64,000 nucleotides of DNA from Pardosa pseudoannulata (GCA_032207245.1 CM063504.1:15682287-15746286), one strand, 5' to 3'. Positions 1 through 13,166 are shown, counted from the first letter of the stretch. Translations and numbers: made by a program. The notes: generated from the letters alone by a model not told the origin.

Positions 1-56
<56 letters not shown>

Positions 57-110
57 CGTGTGTTTGTGCGTGTGTTTGTGTATGTATGCATTTATATATA
101 TATATAATAT
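1..110. repeat. Compound microsatellite (TA)n-(TG)n
   Basis: A run of TA dinucleotides opens the window and passes into TG, imperfect TGTTTG and TATG repeats, then a second short TA tract near 95-110. The window edge cuts the array, so its full length is unknown. Confidence 0.95.
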
Positions 111-650
111 ATATACTCATATGTATATAGACTTCTTACTGATAAGGTTTAAGAAAATGTGCTAATATTCCTTGATACTTTCTATAAATTTGCCATAATT
201 TCATTGAATACGCGTAGCAAAAATTAATTTTTTCCAAGTTAAAATTTATTTCATTAAATAGTCTCCGCTTCATTATGCTTAAAAATGTAAAACAGGTCTT
301 AATCTCACAGCTTAATTCATTCCCATGTTAAAAATGAATTATGGTCATTGTATGAACACGCTATTAAAGTACTTAGTTTTTAATAAAAGATCTCCCACCC
401 ACCAGACGCGAGCGTAAAAAAAAGCCGAAATAGCCGAAGCATATAACTCTCTCAGAATTAATTAGCCAGCAGACCATAAACAAGAAAAGCTATAAAACAG
501 GCGACTTTCGCTTGAAGTTCCATCAATTATTTTGCACATAATTTAAGAGTTTCTTATTCACTGGAACACACATTGCTTGTATATAGTTTAATTGCTGTAG
601 CTATTGTTGTAATTTTACGCTCAGAATGCTGTTAATTTCGTGAGCTTGTA
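111..650. other. Unassigned AT-rich sequence
   Basis: No long open frame and no recognisable repeat motif. The right end may include a badly decayed extra unit of the neighbouring 183-bp array. Confidence 0.5.
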
Positions 651-1440
651 TATTTTTTAAGTGTATTTCGTTAACACAAATGAGAAACTTGTTCTGACAT
701 AATTTAATTAAAAATTGACATTAGTGCTTCGCGTAGTTTATAAAAGAAAGTTTGTTCCCAAGGCAAATAGATTAAGCTGCATAGTTTAGAAAACAAATAT
801 TTTGCTTTAAAGTATTGTGATAGTATTGGAAGAAAGAATTTTGTGCTTCCTGCCAAATTTATTTATTTTAATTATTGTTCTATCAATTTTCTTTGCAATT
901 ATATTGTGACAGAATAATTTGTTTTATTTTTTTCTACGATATTCTTTATTTAACTCGAAATAGTTTACAAATAAATCATATAATTATCTTATTAGCCAGT
1001 ATTGTTCTTACTTGCAGTGGACTATTCTAGAGCTATTTCGTTAACACAAATGAGGATTTTATTTGATTATTTTACTATACATTTTGCTCAAAATTTCATT
1101 GAAGCATATTAGTTTATTAGCTATGATATATCATATTGAACTGAAAATATTTTAAAACAATTGATATTATTATCTTATTATTGTAGCTTCTCCCTGAAAT
1201 TGAATTATTCAAGAATGATTTCGTCAGCACAAATGATAATTTTATTTCTATTATTTTATCAATTTTGCTTGAAATTCAATTGAGACACTCTTGTTTTATT
1301 TTTTAATTTATAGCATACTCTTCATTAAACTTGAAACATTTTATAAAATTTGATATGATTATCGTACTACTTTAGTATTGTCTATACTTACATCAGATTC
1401 TTCGCTAAGATAATTTTACTAGATAATGCATTTTATAACT
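650..1440. repeat. Diverged tandem array, period about 183-185 bp
   Basis: The phrase TTTCGTTAACACAAATGA starts at 666 and 1036. A variant (TTTCGTCAGCACAAATGA) starts at 1219, a further decayed unit starts near 1402, and a degenerate unit falls where expected near 851. Each unit continues into a matching AT-rich segment with a shared TATCAATTTTGCTTGAAATT-like phrase. Spacing is 370 (twice 185), 183 and 183. There is no coding potential. The array ends against the piggyBac-like element at 1446. Confidence 0.7.
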
Positions 1441-1445
1441 ATTTT

Positions 1446-2073
1446 TTAACCCTCCGAGTGGTACACACCAAGGAAAAAAAGTCTCCAAAAATATTCTAAA
1501 GTTTCATTGTGTCAGTGACCAAAGTGTTCTATGATTTTTTACTTCACCCTTTGTCGACTAGATTGGAATACGGGAAACCCACCCTCGTTACTGTCCCTTT
1601 ACTTCCGGTTATAAATAGATATATAAATAGACATTATAGATTGTTAATTTTTAATACACATAAAGCTCGTTAAGTCTCGAACATCATCCCATAAGAAATA
1701 ATGGGTTCTAAAAGTACAAATAAAAATATTCTTTAAGAGAATGATTTCTATCTTTTTTACGAAAGTCATCCAAGCTATTTAAGTGGTGCAATTAGAGATA
1801 CATCTGTTACCGCAAACGAAATACTTCGAAATAGAGATTTACAAAGCCATGAAAAGCTATCAGCGTCTTTGTGCCTCAGAGAGTAGGTGTGCAGTTCCTA
1901 AACAATCGACCGGACCCTCCTACCTCAAAACTCCATAGGGGAAAACACTGGCAGAAATGTACATTACATCCATTTTCGGAACGTTTTTGGAGGTCGAAAA
2001 TTGTATGTGACAACCGCTTTGAAGACATCATCGGTTTGACGGAATTGTACGTGCGAACCGCTTAGAGGGTTAA
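1446..2073. mobile_element. piggyBac-like non-autonomous element, TTAA-flanked
   Basis: The element is bounded by TTAA at both ends. The left end reads TTAACCCTCCGAGTGGTAC and the right end, read inward on the other strand, TTAACCCTCTAAGCGGTTC, so these are imperfect terminal inverted repeats. TTAA target duplication with a following CCC/CCT is characteristic of the piggyBac superfamily. The 628-bp interior holds no transposase. A 64-codon open frame at 1871-2065 could be a scrap of one, but I cannot align it securely. The interior is more GC-rich than its surroundings. Confidence 0.7.
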
Positions 2074-2126
2074 ATTTAGTTATCTTATAAATATTCATGC
2101 CATATATCAGACGTGAATGTTCAATA

Positions 2127-3347
2127 CGAGGGTTACTCTGAAATTTTTGAGACAAGAATTTACAATATAAAAATAACGGTTTAATTTTAAAATTTAAAGT
2201 ATTTTAAACTGACTTACTTCAACTTGTTTAGCGTAGAATAAATTTTAAACAGAAGAGAAAATGGAGTTGTCGCGAGAACAGTTTCGCGCTATGATTTTCT
2301 ATGATTTTAAAAGCTGGATTAAATCAAGAAAATACTTTCAACGGCTACAATTGGCATTTGGTGATGAACCTCCAGTTTGTGCTACTGTATTAAGATGGTT
2401 TAAAGAATATAGCAGAGGTCGCAATTTTCTTCAGGATGAAGAACACATAGAAAGGCCATTGCCGGATAATGTGTCTGTCATACGCAAAATGTTAATGGAT
2501 GATAATCGCTGTACCTATCAAATTATACAGAAAAAACTTAACATTGCATCCGCAGCCATACACAAAATTATTAATGAAGAACTACATATGAAAAAAGTGG
2601 TTTGCCGTTGGTTTCTCCATAATCTAACTGAGCAGCAAAAATGGGAGCGTGTCAGAATTTGTCAAGAAACTCCTAAATTGATAAATGATGGTGGCAACTG
2701 CATCATTTCTAAAATTGTAACGGGCCATGAAACATACATACCGTTTTAAGACGTTCCAACTCAAGAAAGCACAGTATGGGTCTTTGAAGATGATCTCAAG
2801 CCGACAATGGTGAAAATACAACGCGCACTGAAAACAGTGATGTATGCCGTTTTCTTCACAAGTGTGGGATTGGTCAAAGCCATCAAGTTGGAAGGACAGA
2901 AGACAGTAACAGTAAACTGGTATACCACTAAATGTCTTCCACAAATTCTACAAGATGTGAATGTTAGGGGACTAATGCTTCATCATGACAATGCATTTTC
3001 ACATACAGACAGGAATAACAGTTGAGTTTCTTAAACAAAAACAAATTAAAGTGGTAGAACATCCCCCATATTCACATCATCTAGCTGTGTCTGACTTTTG
3101 GTTATTCTTTAATCTAAAAAAGAACTTAAGTGGAAGTTGTTTTCATTCAAAAGAAGAGATTGATGTGGCTATAAAAGCATTTTTTCATCTATTACAAGAA
3201 ATGAATGACTTGAGGCATTTAATCTATGGAAAATTCGTCTACAAAAGTGCATTGATACTGGGGGAGACTGCTTTGAACAATCCTAAAATTTTGTAAGTAT
3301 AACATTAAAAACCTAGTTGTATCTCAAAAATTTCTGATTGACCCTCG
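2127..3347 (+). mobile_element. mariner-family DNA transposon, nearly full length
   Basis: The element is 1221 bp with terminal inverted repeats: left CGAGGGTTACTCTGAAATTT, right (inward) CGAGGGTCAATCAGAAATTT. TA dinucleotides flank it at 2125-2126 and 3348-3349, the target duplication expected for Tc1/mariner. About 130 bp of 5' untranslated sequence precedes the transposase remnant. Length and architecture match complete mariners of about 1.3 kb. Differences between the two inverted repeats and the broken reading frame show that the copy is old. Confidence 0.93.
2261..3296 (+). pseudogene. Degenerate mariner transposase (DD34D type)
   Basis: The family catalyses cut-and-paste transposition. 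The start at 2261 opens with MELSREQFRAMIFYDFK, the usual mariner N-terminal helix-turn-helix opening. Domains follow in order: the two DNA-binding HTH motifs (to about residue 115), the WVPHNL-like linker (here FLHNLTEQQK), then the catalytic core. The first catalytic Asp motif, normally TGDE, reads TGHE. The second is intact (HHDNAFSH, near 2970). The third is present as SDFWLF in a different frame (near 3090). An in-frame TAA at 2747-2749 follows the first motif. A frameshift lies near 3010-3020, between the second and third motifs. With a lost catalytic residue, a stop and a frameshift, the protein cannot be active. The whole frame would be about 345 residues, the usual mariner length. Confidence 0.93.
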
Positions 3348-3349
3348 TA

Positions 3350-6049
3350 TATGTTACCGATGATAAAAGCTTGTTGAAATATTACTTTAAACTACTTTTT
3401 GCTATTTAAATTAGGATTCTGATATGAGATACAGGTGAATTAAAAACTTAATAACTTATAGAAGGACATAACACATTTAGGAATGTCCATAACGGATTTA
3501 AATTCTTCACACCTCCAGGAGGTAGATTCATTACATTCTACCTACATAAAAGAGGTATGCCCCTCAAGAGCTCACCTCCTTTAGGTGTTTACGGTTTTCT
3601 CGCACAGGAGTTACCCGATATTTTCTATGATATTTTCTATGCATTTGTTTCCGATCGCATTCGTAGAATAAGGTCATTCAGTTTATTATATTGGACATTC
3701 AAATCCTGGGTTCAGTTCAGAATACACTTTATTTCTTCATTGTTTAGTATAACTATATTATATTAGAAAATTGCTGAAATATGTAATCCTTATACTTGGG
3801 GACTTTTACTTGGCGACTTGGCTGTTTATTATTATTTAAGTAATAGTTTTCTCGGACGTACGAGATTTGGTTGATTTAGTGATTAGCTTGAGTTGATCCT
3901 TTTGTTCTTCTATTGGTTGTGTTTGATAAGTTTTGTCTTGTGTCTGTGATTTGATTGTCTGGGCCGAGGATCTTTATAAAACTATAAAAGCCCAATGTAA
4001 ATCGTATATTTATCTCTATTATCATTATTATTTTGGTGTCTATAATAAAAGGAGTTTTGCGATCTGCGGCTTTTCATTATGCTTCAACAAAAATAAAACA
4101 TCCTTTTTCTATGCGTGGACTTTTTTGATTGTGTACTTTCATAAAAGAATATTAGTTATAGCATGTGGTCATCCTTATCTATCTAAACCAGTATTTTCGA
4201 TTGATACCTTCAAATCTCATACAATCTGACCAAGATGTATTGAGATAATACAATACCAAACAATATAATATGGGCTAATTAATCGAAACTATATAGAATT
4301 TTATGCAGGTAAGTATAAAAACTAGGTATGGCGCACAGAAAAGCAAAAGTGTGTAAATGTCAAAAATAAACATTAATGCAATGTTCAGATCAAATAGAAA
4401 ATTTCTGACTTTTTTTCTCATATTTTATGCTCCTGTCCAATCCATGTGCGAATTAGGATTTATATAATGATGAGTATGGAATTGTTAATTTGTTGCTACA
4501 TCATAAATGTGAAAAAAAGAGGGAAATATTAATAATTGAAAAAGAATTTACCCCTTCAAGGAGAAATATATGCATGGATAGGTGGTTCACCTTTTTGCAA
4601 TGGATAAAATGGTTATTTTAGGAACGATGAAATAGAACAAAAACAGAATGTATAAGCACACATTTTGTTTTCACAGAAACACAAAGAAAAAAACAGCATG
4701 TATAGTGTCCAACATTTCTTTAGATATCCCGTGCGGGTATGAATGTGATGGATAAACGCAATTCTCGATTTAGTAAAATATGAAAACCAAAATTTTCTAG
4801 ACTCTATCTGAAGTAGTAGTTAACTTAGAATTTTAGCTTCGACAAATTACTTTCACGATGAAGCAGTATTTGTTTATAACAATGAATGATTCCATATTTA
4901 TTTGCTTCCATATTTAAAAGTCGCCTCTTTTCTGGATTCGGCTAGAAGACAAAATTCTGACCTTCAGTTGCTGTGAGTTCTTTTCTTCTCTCCTCTGCAA
5001 ATAAGAATCGGAGGCGATCCGATAAGGGCTCTAAACTGTTACTTTTCCTTTTCCAAACCCCTATTCTTCTACTTCCGTTCCTTTGTGATGTTTCATCAGT
5101 GTGTGTTAGTTTAAATATAAAATGTTTACTCTATCATTTGCATTATTTATCACCAAATTTGAATATTTTTCACTTACGTCCCTTTATATCTTCGTGGCTG
5201 ATATGTACAAAATTCATTCGTGTATCTAATACATTTCATTGCATTGTATAAAACCATTTAATCCAGACGTATTAGTCAAGCTATATTTTGTTAATGACTT
5301 GTAATTTTTTCTCTTACAAATACTAAATTATTATTACGTTTTTTCTACACATACATTTTAAAATATGGCATAAAAATTAGTACTTATAATAAACAATTGG
5401 CCATAGCAAAAGAGAATAAAAAGAAGAACTTAGAAACTATAATTTTCTCTTCTGCAAAATGTCTCTACAAATCTTTATGAATGTCTTTTAAGCAAATAAT
5501 TCGATACTACTACTTTTACTTAACTTCTATCGTATAAGCTACAAGCAATAAATTTGATAAATCTGAAAACATTAGCTTTAATAATTTTTAATAAACTATA
5601 CATGCATTATTGAACTGAACTGAAACGAAAGAAAACCAAGTATAATGCGTTGGGCAAATACAGAAGAAAATTTAGTTAATTTGCAATCAATATTTCATTC
5701 TAGTTGTGCCCTGAGAGTTGCAATAATGAGGTGAAGTCTTCATAAATTTTAAGAGATGTAAAGATTAAAAAAATACCTGGACTTTTTGTAATATTTGTTA
5801 AACTTTCTATTAAACTTTCTTATTAATAAACTTTCTTAACTTATTTAATAAACTCTTCTAAAGTTATTTAATAAACTTTCTATTAAAAGCATTTAATATC
5901 GCTTATAAGGACACTACATTATAAAAAACTGTCACAATCTTTCCATCACAGTTGCATTGAAATCGTGTTATAGGAGCGTTGACTGTACAAGACAGTAAAC
6001 AAAAATTCACCTTCACATTAAAAACTTTTCAATAAAATGGAATGATTTG
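3350..6049. other. Unassigned AT-rich sequence
   Basis: Open frames here are short and resemble no family I know. A low-complexity patch at about 5797-5888 repeats TAAACTTTCT-like phrases. Near 4975-5100 the sequence is somewhat pyrimidine- and GC-richer. Nothing else could be supported. Confidence 0.5.
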
Positions 6050-6253
6050 TTTTACTGGACTAGTTTGGTTTGGTTTGGAGCGCTACGGTCTACTGTTTTG
6101 CACACGAGGGCTAATGACACCGGGACCTACAGCTTAAAGCCGATTCCGAACGGCTACAAACATCCATGCCCGTATCGGGATTCGAACCCGCGAACTCCGG
6201 TTCCGAACAGCACCGCTCTACCATTCGGCCATCGTCCGGCTTTTACTGGACTA
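6050..6253 (-). mobile_element. tRNA-derived SINE (family A), intact, with target duplication
   Basis: The element body is 6063-6240 on the minus strand, flanked by a perfect 13-bp duplication TTTTACTGGACTA at 6050-6062 and 6241-6253. Read on its own strand it begins GCCGGACGATGGCCGAATGG, with a pol III A box, then a B box GGGTTCGAATCCCG about 35 bp later. A unique body follows (GCCGTTCGGAATCGGCTTTA, then TTAGCCCTCGTG), and the tail is CCAAACCAAAC. The perfect duplication marks a comparatively recent insertion. SINEs of this type are transcribed by pol III and mobilised by a partner LINE, which is not seen here. Confidence 0.95.
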
Positions 6254-7111
6254 AAATTCGAAATCAAATTTTCAATGTTTTATTTTAATACTAGGAAAAT
6301 TGCTTCTTCCGTAGTAGGATAACTCAGAATGTAAAACGATTTTTGTATATTTGTGCAAAAACGGTTTTAGAGAGAACCATTCCAAATCTGCATCGTGTAA
6401 AGAAGATTCTTAAGTCGATGCTTGAAGGCATTGAAGGAAAGCTACATCTGTCGAGACAAAATTCTTTCTTGATTGGGACAGTACCGAAAATATTTGTAGT
6501 TCATATATAAACATTTACGCAAAGTTATGAGGCAGAGTATGGAATTTTTGACAAAAGGGTTCCTAAAATAGCTCATAGATAGGAAGTGTAAATTTAGAAA
6601 CGTGGTTTACCTCGTTAATCTTTCTTTAGTAATTGCATTTGAGGTAATAAATAATGATATACTAAGAATTTGTGACTTACCGCTCAGACTGCATAATCTA
6701 TTTGTCTTCATATTATTGGACATATTAGGAGTCATGCATAAACAAAAATGAGTAATTGAAGTATATTTCAATTATTACCCCAGGTGTAACTGTTGTACGA
6801 AAGTAAACAAAGTAAAAGTATAATTACAAGCATTTATAAAAAATACATTTTTATAACTGTAAAGCTCAAATATACATATACACTTGTTACTTACACATTC
6901 AGTATATGTAAACGTATAAGTAACGAATGTAACTTTTAAATCTAAATTTAAAACTATATTAAGTCGATATTGCACGCAGAAAAAAAATAAATTTTAAAAT
7001 CTACTTACATTAATTTGTACTTTTTCTACAAACACTTCACTTATATTCCATGTGTTTGGACAATTTATTTGTGTTTTGTGTTTAGTTTATTATCGTTATT
7101 TTTCTTCAAAC

Positions 7112-7252
7112 TAAGGGCCGGTCTCACCAAAGTCGTCTAACGGCTAACCACGATTAACCCATGACGCCAAACAATGCTGAGACGCCATTCTATGTTTAAT
7201 CAGAGATTAATTACAATTAGGCGTCAAACGACTTTGGCGAAACCAGCCCTGA
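7112..7252. mobile_element. PIF/Harbinger-like MITE (family H), copy 1
   Basis: The 135-bp element at 7115-7249 has inverted ends GGGCCGGTCTCACCAAAGTC and GGGCTGGTTTCGCCAAAGTC. It is flanked by TAA and TGA, a 3-bp duplication with one presumed mutation. GGGCC-type ends and a 3-bp TWA target site are typical of PIF/Harbinger. There is no coding sequence. Related copies lie at 32.2, 32.8 and 32.9 kb. Confidence 0.8.
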
Positions 7253-8031
7253 AAGTTTCAGATTTTATACATATTGTTTCTATTTCCATTTTCACCTGTT
7301 TCTTTTGTAATATTTTATACTCTATGTACTGTTTTGTTCTTCGACCAAGATAATTTAGTTGCATTTATATGGCAACGTTTTTGTAGTCAGAATGAAAACC
7401 GTAACTTTTAAAATAGATGACCGTAAGCTGCTGATGAAATTATAATGATTATAATAATTTAAATGACAATTGTTTTTCTACGTATACAGTTCTGTATGTC
7501 TTCGTGCGTGTAGACACCATGCATATTTTTTTTTATCACACATTGACAAAAATTTTTATTATTTTTTGTTTCTTTTTCATTTAGGCTTTCGGCATATACT
7601 TTCTATATTTCTTTAATCTTCTTAGCAGGTGGAGATTACAGAATTTCTTATAAATTTCTGGCGAACTTTACTTGCTGACTCACTCCTTTCTTGTAATATT
7701 ACTACAAATCAAAATACCACGTCTTTAAAAAATATAACGCCTTGTTCTAGGCTGATTTGATTGTTTGCCTAGTAAATCAACACGTAAATTAATTTAAATT
7801 AAATTTCTTAGCAGTGTTTAGAAGTGTAATAATATCATCTTTTCGTAAAAAAAATCATTTTATTTCGAATCATCAATTTGTTCATCTTATTGCATTTCAC
7901 TTGATGAATCATAATTACTGTTATATTCCTCATTCTACAGTAAGCCATCGTATGCATTTACAATATCTCCATGCAGAGAAACATTAGCTAATAAATTTCT
8001 TAAATATCCCAATTCCTTATCATAACTACGG
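7253..8031. other. Unassigned AT-rich sequence
   Basis: No open frame of note, no inverted termini and no tandem structure seen. Confidence 0.5.
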
Positions 8032-8230
8032 TAACATATCGTTTGGTTTGGTTTGGAGTGCTACGGTCTACTTTTTGCAACTCGAGGGCTAATGAGACCG
8101 TGACCTACAGCTTAAAGCCGATTCTGAGCGGCTACGAACATCAATGCCATTGTGGGATTCGAACCCACGAACTCCGGTACAGAAGGATAGCACCCTAACC
8201 AATCGGCCATCGTCCGGCTTAACGCATCGT
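8032..8230 (-). mobile_element. tRNA-derived SINE (family A), minus strand
   Basis: The body is about 8043-8219 with the same layout as the copy at 6.1 kb: A box in GATGGCCGATTGG, B box GGGTTCGAATCCCAC, the TAGCCCTCG block and a CCAAACCAAACCAAAC tail. Flanking sequences TAACATATCGT and TAACGCATCGT look like an 11-bp target duplication that has diverged at two positions. Confidence 0.92.
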
Positions 8231-8399
8231 AACAACAACAAAAAAATAAAATTTTTCCTTACCCTGAACTGCAAAATAAATATACGCTCACGGTGGGACA
8301 TACTCAGAGGGCAATACCCTAAGGCTTTTTTGATATATTAATATAAATTTTATTGACTCTTCCACTCTAGGGCATTAAACGCATCACGTTTAAGCAACG

Positions 8400-8780
8400 A
8401 ATCGAGAGATTTTTTTTTCTTACTAACCGTTTTATCATATGCCTTCTATTTTTATTTAATTAGTTTTGCTAAATTTATGAAAAACTATAACTTTTTATAT
8501 AAAGTGAAAAGTGATAGCTTGTTTTAAAACAAATTATTATTTTTTTTGAAACACTGTACGCAGACATACCAGAATACAAAATGAGTCTCATTATTATTAT
8601 TATTATTTTTTGTAAACAATAATTATGTGTTATAATTCTTCAGTAAATGGAATTATGAAAAGTATCAGGGTTTTTGTAAAAGGGGATTTAATTATCAAAA
8701 AAGCTAAAATAATGTTTAAAAATTCCATTTCAATTACTATAAATACCAAAGTATATACTCTGAAAATTATATATAAGTTT
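8400..8780. repeat. Dispersed repeat R1, copy 1
   Basis: This segment is homologous to 27.83-28.22 kb in the same orientation. Shared phrases include TTTTTATTTAATTAGTTTT, TATATAAAGTGAAAAGT, AAACAATAATTRT and AAAATTCCATTTCAA, in the same order and at similar spacing. The AT-rich sequence has no plausible coding frame. Element class is unknown and its ends are not resolved. Confidence 0.65.
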
Positions 8781-9009
8781 AAAAAAATGAGGATAGAGAT
8801 TGAAAATTGAATAAAAATGTTTAAAATGATATCAAATATAAGAATGTAATATAATAAAAAACAACATTTTTTAGTTTAGCATGCGGAGTATAAAGAGGAG
8901 AATATCTGGATAAAATTTTTAAAATGTAGAAGATTTAGCTTTTAATTATCAGTCTGCCTAATTTGTTGTAGTTGTTTCTGATGTTACTTTGTCAAACCAT
9001 TCGCTACTC

Positions 9010-9965
9010 GTATTAATGGAAAGGGGTGCGGCTTTCGTTTTAACAAGTACCTCAAGGATGAATGTTCGACTTCTTTCTCAAGGGAGTCCGTGTAATTTTG
9101 AAGCAAAGGCCAAGAAGACCCATTCGCTTGGCCTGACATCCCCAGAAATATTGATTGCAAAATATTAGGACATTCTGACCACGAACCTATTTTACGTACC
9201 CCAATCACCTTTAACGAACTCGACAGATCTTAGACCTTTCGTTTTAACAATCCCTCAAGGGTGAAAGCACGACGTTTGCTCAAGTGAGCCCTTGTAATTT
9301 TGAAGCAAGGACCAAAAAAGGATCAGGCCAAGCAGGAGACCCATACGCTTGGCTTGACATCCCCAGAAGTATTGATTGAGAATATGGATTACATTGTGAC
9401 CGCGAACCTATTTTACGTACCCCAGTCACTTTTAACGAACTCGACAGATCTTAGACCTTTCGTTTTAACAATCCCTCAAAGGTGAAAGTACGACGTTTGC
9501 TCAAGTGAGTCCTTGTAATTTTAAAGCAAGGGCCAAAAAAGGGTCAGGCCAAGTAGAAGATCTATACGCTTACCCTGACATCTGCAGATGTATTGATTGA
9601 GAATTTGGAGGACATTCTGACCACGAACCTATTTTACGTACCCCAATCACCTTTAACGAACTCGACAGATCTAAGACCTTTCGTTTTAACAATCGCTCAA
9701 AGGTGAAAGTCCGACGTTTGCTCAAGTGAGGCCTTGTAATTTTGAAGCAAGGGCCAAAAAAGGGTCAGGCCAAGCAGAAGACCCATACGCTTGGCCGAAC
9801 ATCCTCATAGGTATTGATTGAGAATTTGGAGGACATTGTGACCACGAACCTATTTTACTTACCTCAATAACCTTTAACGAACTTGATAGATCTTAGGCCG
9901 GCTCAGGCTCCGAATCCGCAACCTCCAATTACGAGAGCGTTACCTTTGCCGACTGACCTACCGCA
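9010..9965 (-). mobile_element. SINE-like element B with four tandem 221-bp body units
   Basis: The phrase CGACAGATCTTAGACC or a close variant recurs at 9221, 9442, 9663 and (diverged) 9884, spacing 221 bp each time. Units share GTAATTTTGAAGCAAGGGCC, CGCTTGGCYTGACATCC and AACCTATTTTACGTACCCCA. At the right end, 9900-9965 read on the minus strand resembles a tRNA: A-box-like GGTAGGTCAGTCGGCAAAGG and a degenerate B box near GGTTGCGGATTCGG. The structure is one tRNA-like head followed by repeated bodies on the minus strand. Related single units occur at 24.6-24.86, 25.1-25.3 and 40.73-40.92 kb. The SINE assignment is inference. Confidence 0.7.
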
Positions 9966-9989
9966 GCTAGCGTAATTTGTTAAGCTATG

Positions 9990-11010
9990 AAGATTAAAAA
10001 ATTCAATATAAAAATGATTTTATAAATCAAAGTGATATAGAAATAGACTTATAAAATTTTATAATTCATCAATTAGTGCAAATATTTTTTATTGTGGTTT
10101 CTTGATAAACGTACAGAAGTGTTTAAATATTTAGAATATGTTTAATATTAAAACATTGAATTTTTAAAGGCTTAAAGGCATGTACCCTCTCAAAAAAATT
10201 GGTACTCTCACTTTCTTAACATACCCCTTACATAAAGATTTAAGAAATCCGATTCAAACAGTTACTTTAAAATAAAAGCAGTTCTACGCATCAGCAAAAA
10301 TTTCAAATTTATCTTATTTATGAATAAATATGGAGAACAAATACTCCCAGAAAGAGCATTCTAGGAGCATTTTATCCTGAAATATTTTCAACAAAAGAGC
10401 ATCTCCACTGTAGTACTATCATTTCACTCTAAGCTATTTATCGAATTATAAAACACTGAAAAAGAGGACTAAAAAAGTAAATAGAATGTTAAATTAACTT
10501 TATTTGCTTTAATTCGCAAGTGTTTGATTAATATAATTGAAAGAATAAATGAAGCAATTCTTGTTTTTTGTTCAGATAGCACTACTTTAATTCATGGTTT
10601 ATTTAACAAAATGTATTTACTTTCATCTTAAAATGAAATCATGTTCTCTTATTCAATTAAGAGAGGCTTGGCGTCATTTGAGAAAAAATTTCCATACTTA
10701 AAAGTCGGTTTTGTTCCGAAGGAAGTCGGCTCAAGTAGTTGTAATGATGTTAAATATAATCTAAAAGTGAAGATAAAAAAATGTTTTGCTTTAGTTTTAT
10801 TTCTTTGAGTAAAATTTTTTCCCGAACTATCTTTTCTCGAAATTTATTTAAAGAGAAGTATTCTTTTTCAAACACTGGATTGATTTTTTTTCATCCCCTT
10901 AAAACTTTTATTGACTTCACGTTTTATTGTGTTGTGAAAGTTTGCAATTTTATCCTATCAAAATGAGGGAAAAATACTGAAATTTCTAAAATATTTTATT
11001 TAATATATTT
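9990..11010. other. Unassigned AT-rich sequence
   Basis: Open frames are under 65 codons with AT-driven composition, for example 10781-10966, which looks like chance Phe/Ser/Ile-rich sequence. No repeat structure recognised. Confidence 0.5.
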
Positions 11011-11029
11011 TTTATTGCATTTGGATAGC

Positions 11030-11730
<701 letters not shown>

Positions 11731-12159
11731 ATATGACATGATTTTGCATTATATTTCAATTATTTCTAAAATATTTTATTTACAAATATATTTCATTTCG
11801 TTTTGATGCTGATATACATATATGCTATGATTTTGCATTAAATCTCAATTATAAGTAATTAATTAGAGCATCTTGACTTTTTACTAGCTCTTTTTGACAG
11901 CAGTTCTTGTTTTATTTGATTCACATATTTACAAACATCAGAGAGATACAATCCTACAAAAATGCAGTTTTTGTATTTCGAAATACATTTTGTAACTTTT
12001 CTTACTGTGATATTCCTCCTACATAGCTTACATAACAGCATCTGATAATAGGTTAACAACTTTTAACTTAACTATACTGAAAATGTTAAAATGCTTATTA
12101 TTAATTATCTAGAAAACGAATGAATACTTCAAACTATACTTTCTCAGTGTGCTTATAAT

Positions 12160-12545
12160 TGATATTGATCAGCATTATCTATTGCTGAAAATTTAAAAGA
12201 ATTTTGTTTACAAGCAGGCACCAAACAAAATCTTACTTCATATGAACGGAATGAAATGATCCTGTCATTAGACATTCATCTAGAACAGAAATCATCACTT
12301 CCTCAGTCACAAGTTACAAGTAGCTCACTTTTTTCAGTTAACTATATCAAGTAGATTTGATCAGCATTATCTCTTCCTGAGTATTCAATAGAATTTTGTT
12401 TACAAGCAGACACCAAACAATCTTACTTCATATGAACTGAATGAAATGATCCTATCATTAGACGTTCATCTAGAACAATGATCATCACTTCTTCAGTCAC
12501 GAGTTACTAGTAGCTCGCTTTTTTCGCTTAATTATACCAAGTAGA
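12160..12545. repeat. Tandem duplication, period 192 bp
   Basis: Two direct copies start with TGATCAGCATTATCT at 12166 and 12358. Both contain TTTTGTTTACAAGCAG, AATGAAATGATCCT and CATCTAGAACA in the same order. Divergence is modest. There is no coding frame. Confidence 0.88.
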
Positions 12546-13166
12546 TTTAAGTAGTATTTGGTAGCTTTTTGTTTGATTTCTTATATATATTTTTTATATT
12601 CCGCTCGGTTTGGAGATTTTCTACTGAATTCAGACAAATGATGCAAAAATTGCTGTATCATTCAAAATTGCTGAAAATATTTAAATAAAATACATATTTT
12701 TTTTCCACGTTGGTTTGAAACTAATGGCAATGCTTAGATCTACGTAACTGTGTGAGGTTTCTTGATCAGTAAGGTATTTATAAAATACAAATACAGATAT
12801 AGACTGACACTTGTACAATTTTATCCGAATGGCAACCACTACCTTCTCATTTAAAATTAACATATATATTTTTGACTTAAAACGCATGGTTGTAATTTTA
12901 GTTAACATGTATAACGGTAATCTGTTATCATATTTCTAATTTATTCCTATCGATACTTTTGTTTCTACGTACAATTCTTCAATTGCATTGTACTACATAC
13001 AGTTTTATTAATTTTATATCTTATTTAGTAGATGTGTATGTTTAAAGACAGTAAACAAATATAATACTTTCAAAATTCTTATTTCTCTCCTGTTAGCTCA
13101 TGGTAGTAGCCTGGTAGCCTTTTAGTAACCCACAATAGCAATCTATTAGATTGTTCAAAAGTTTCA

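Noticed and set aside
6063..6240. Functional tRNA genes at the GGTTCGAATCC matches (here and in the other SINE copies)
   Set aside because: Each match continues into the same 100-bp non-tRNA body and tail with target duplications, so they are SINE heads.
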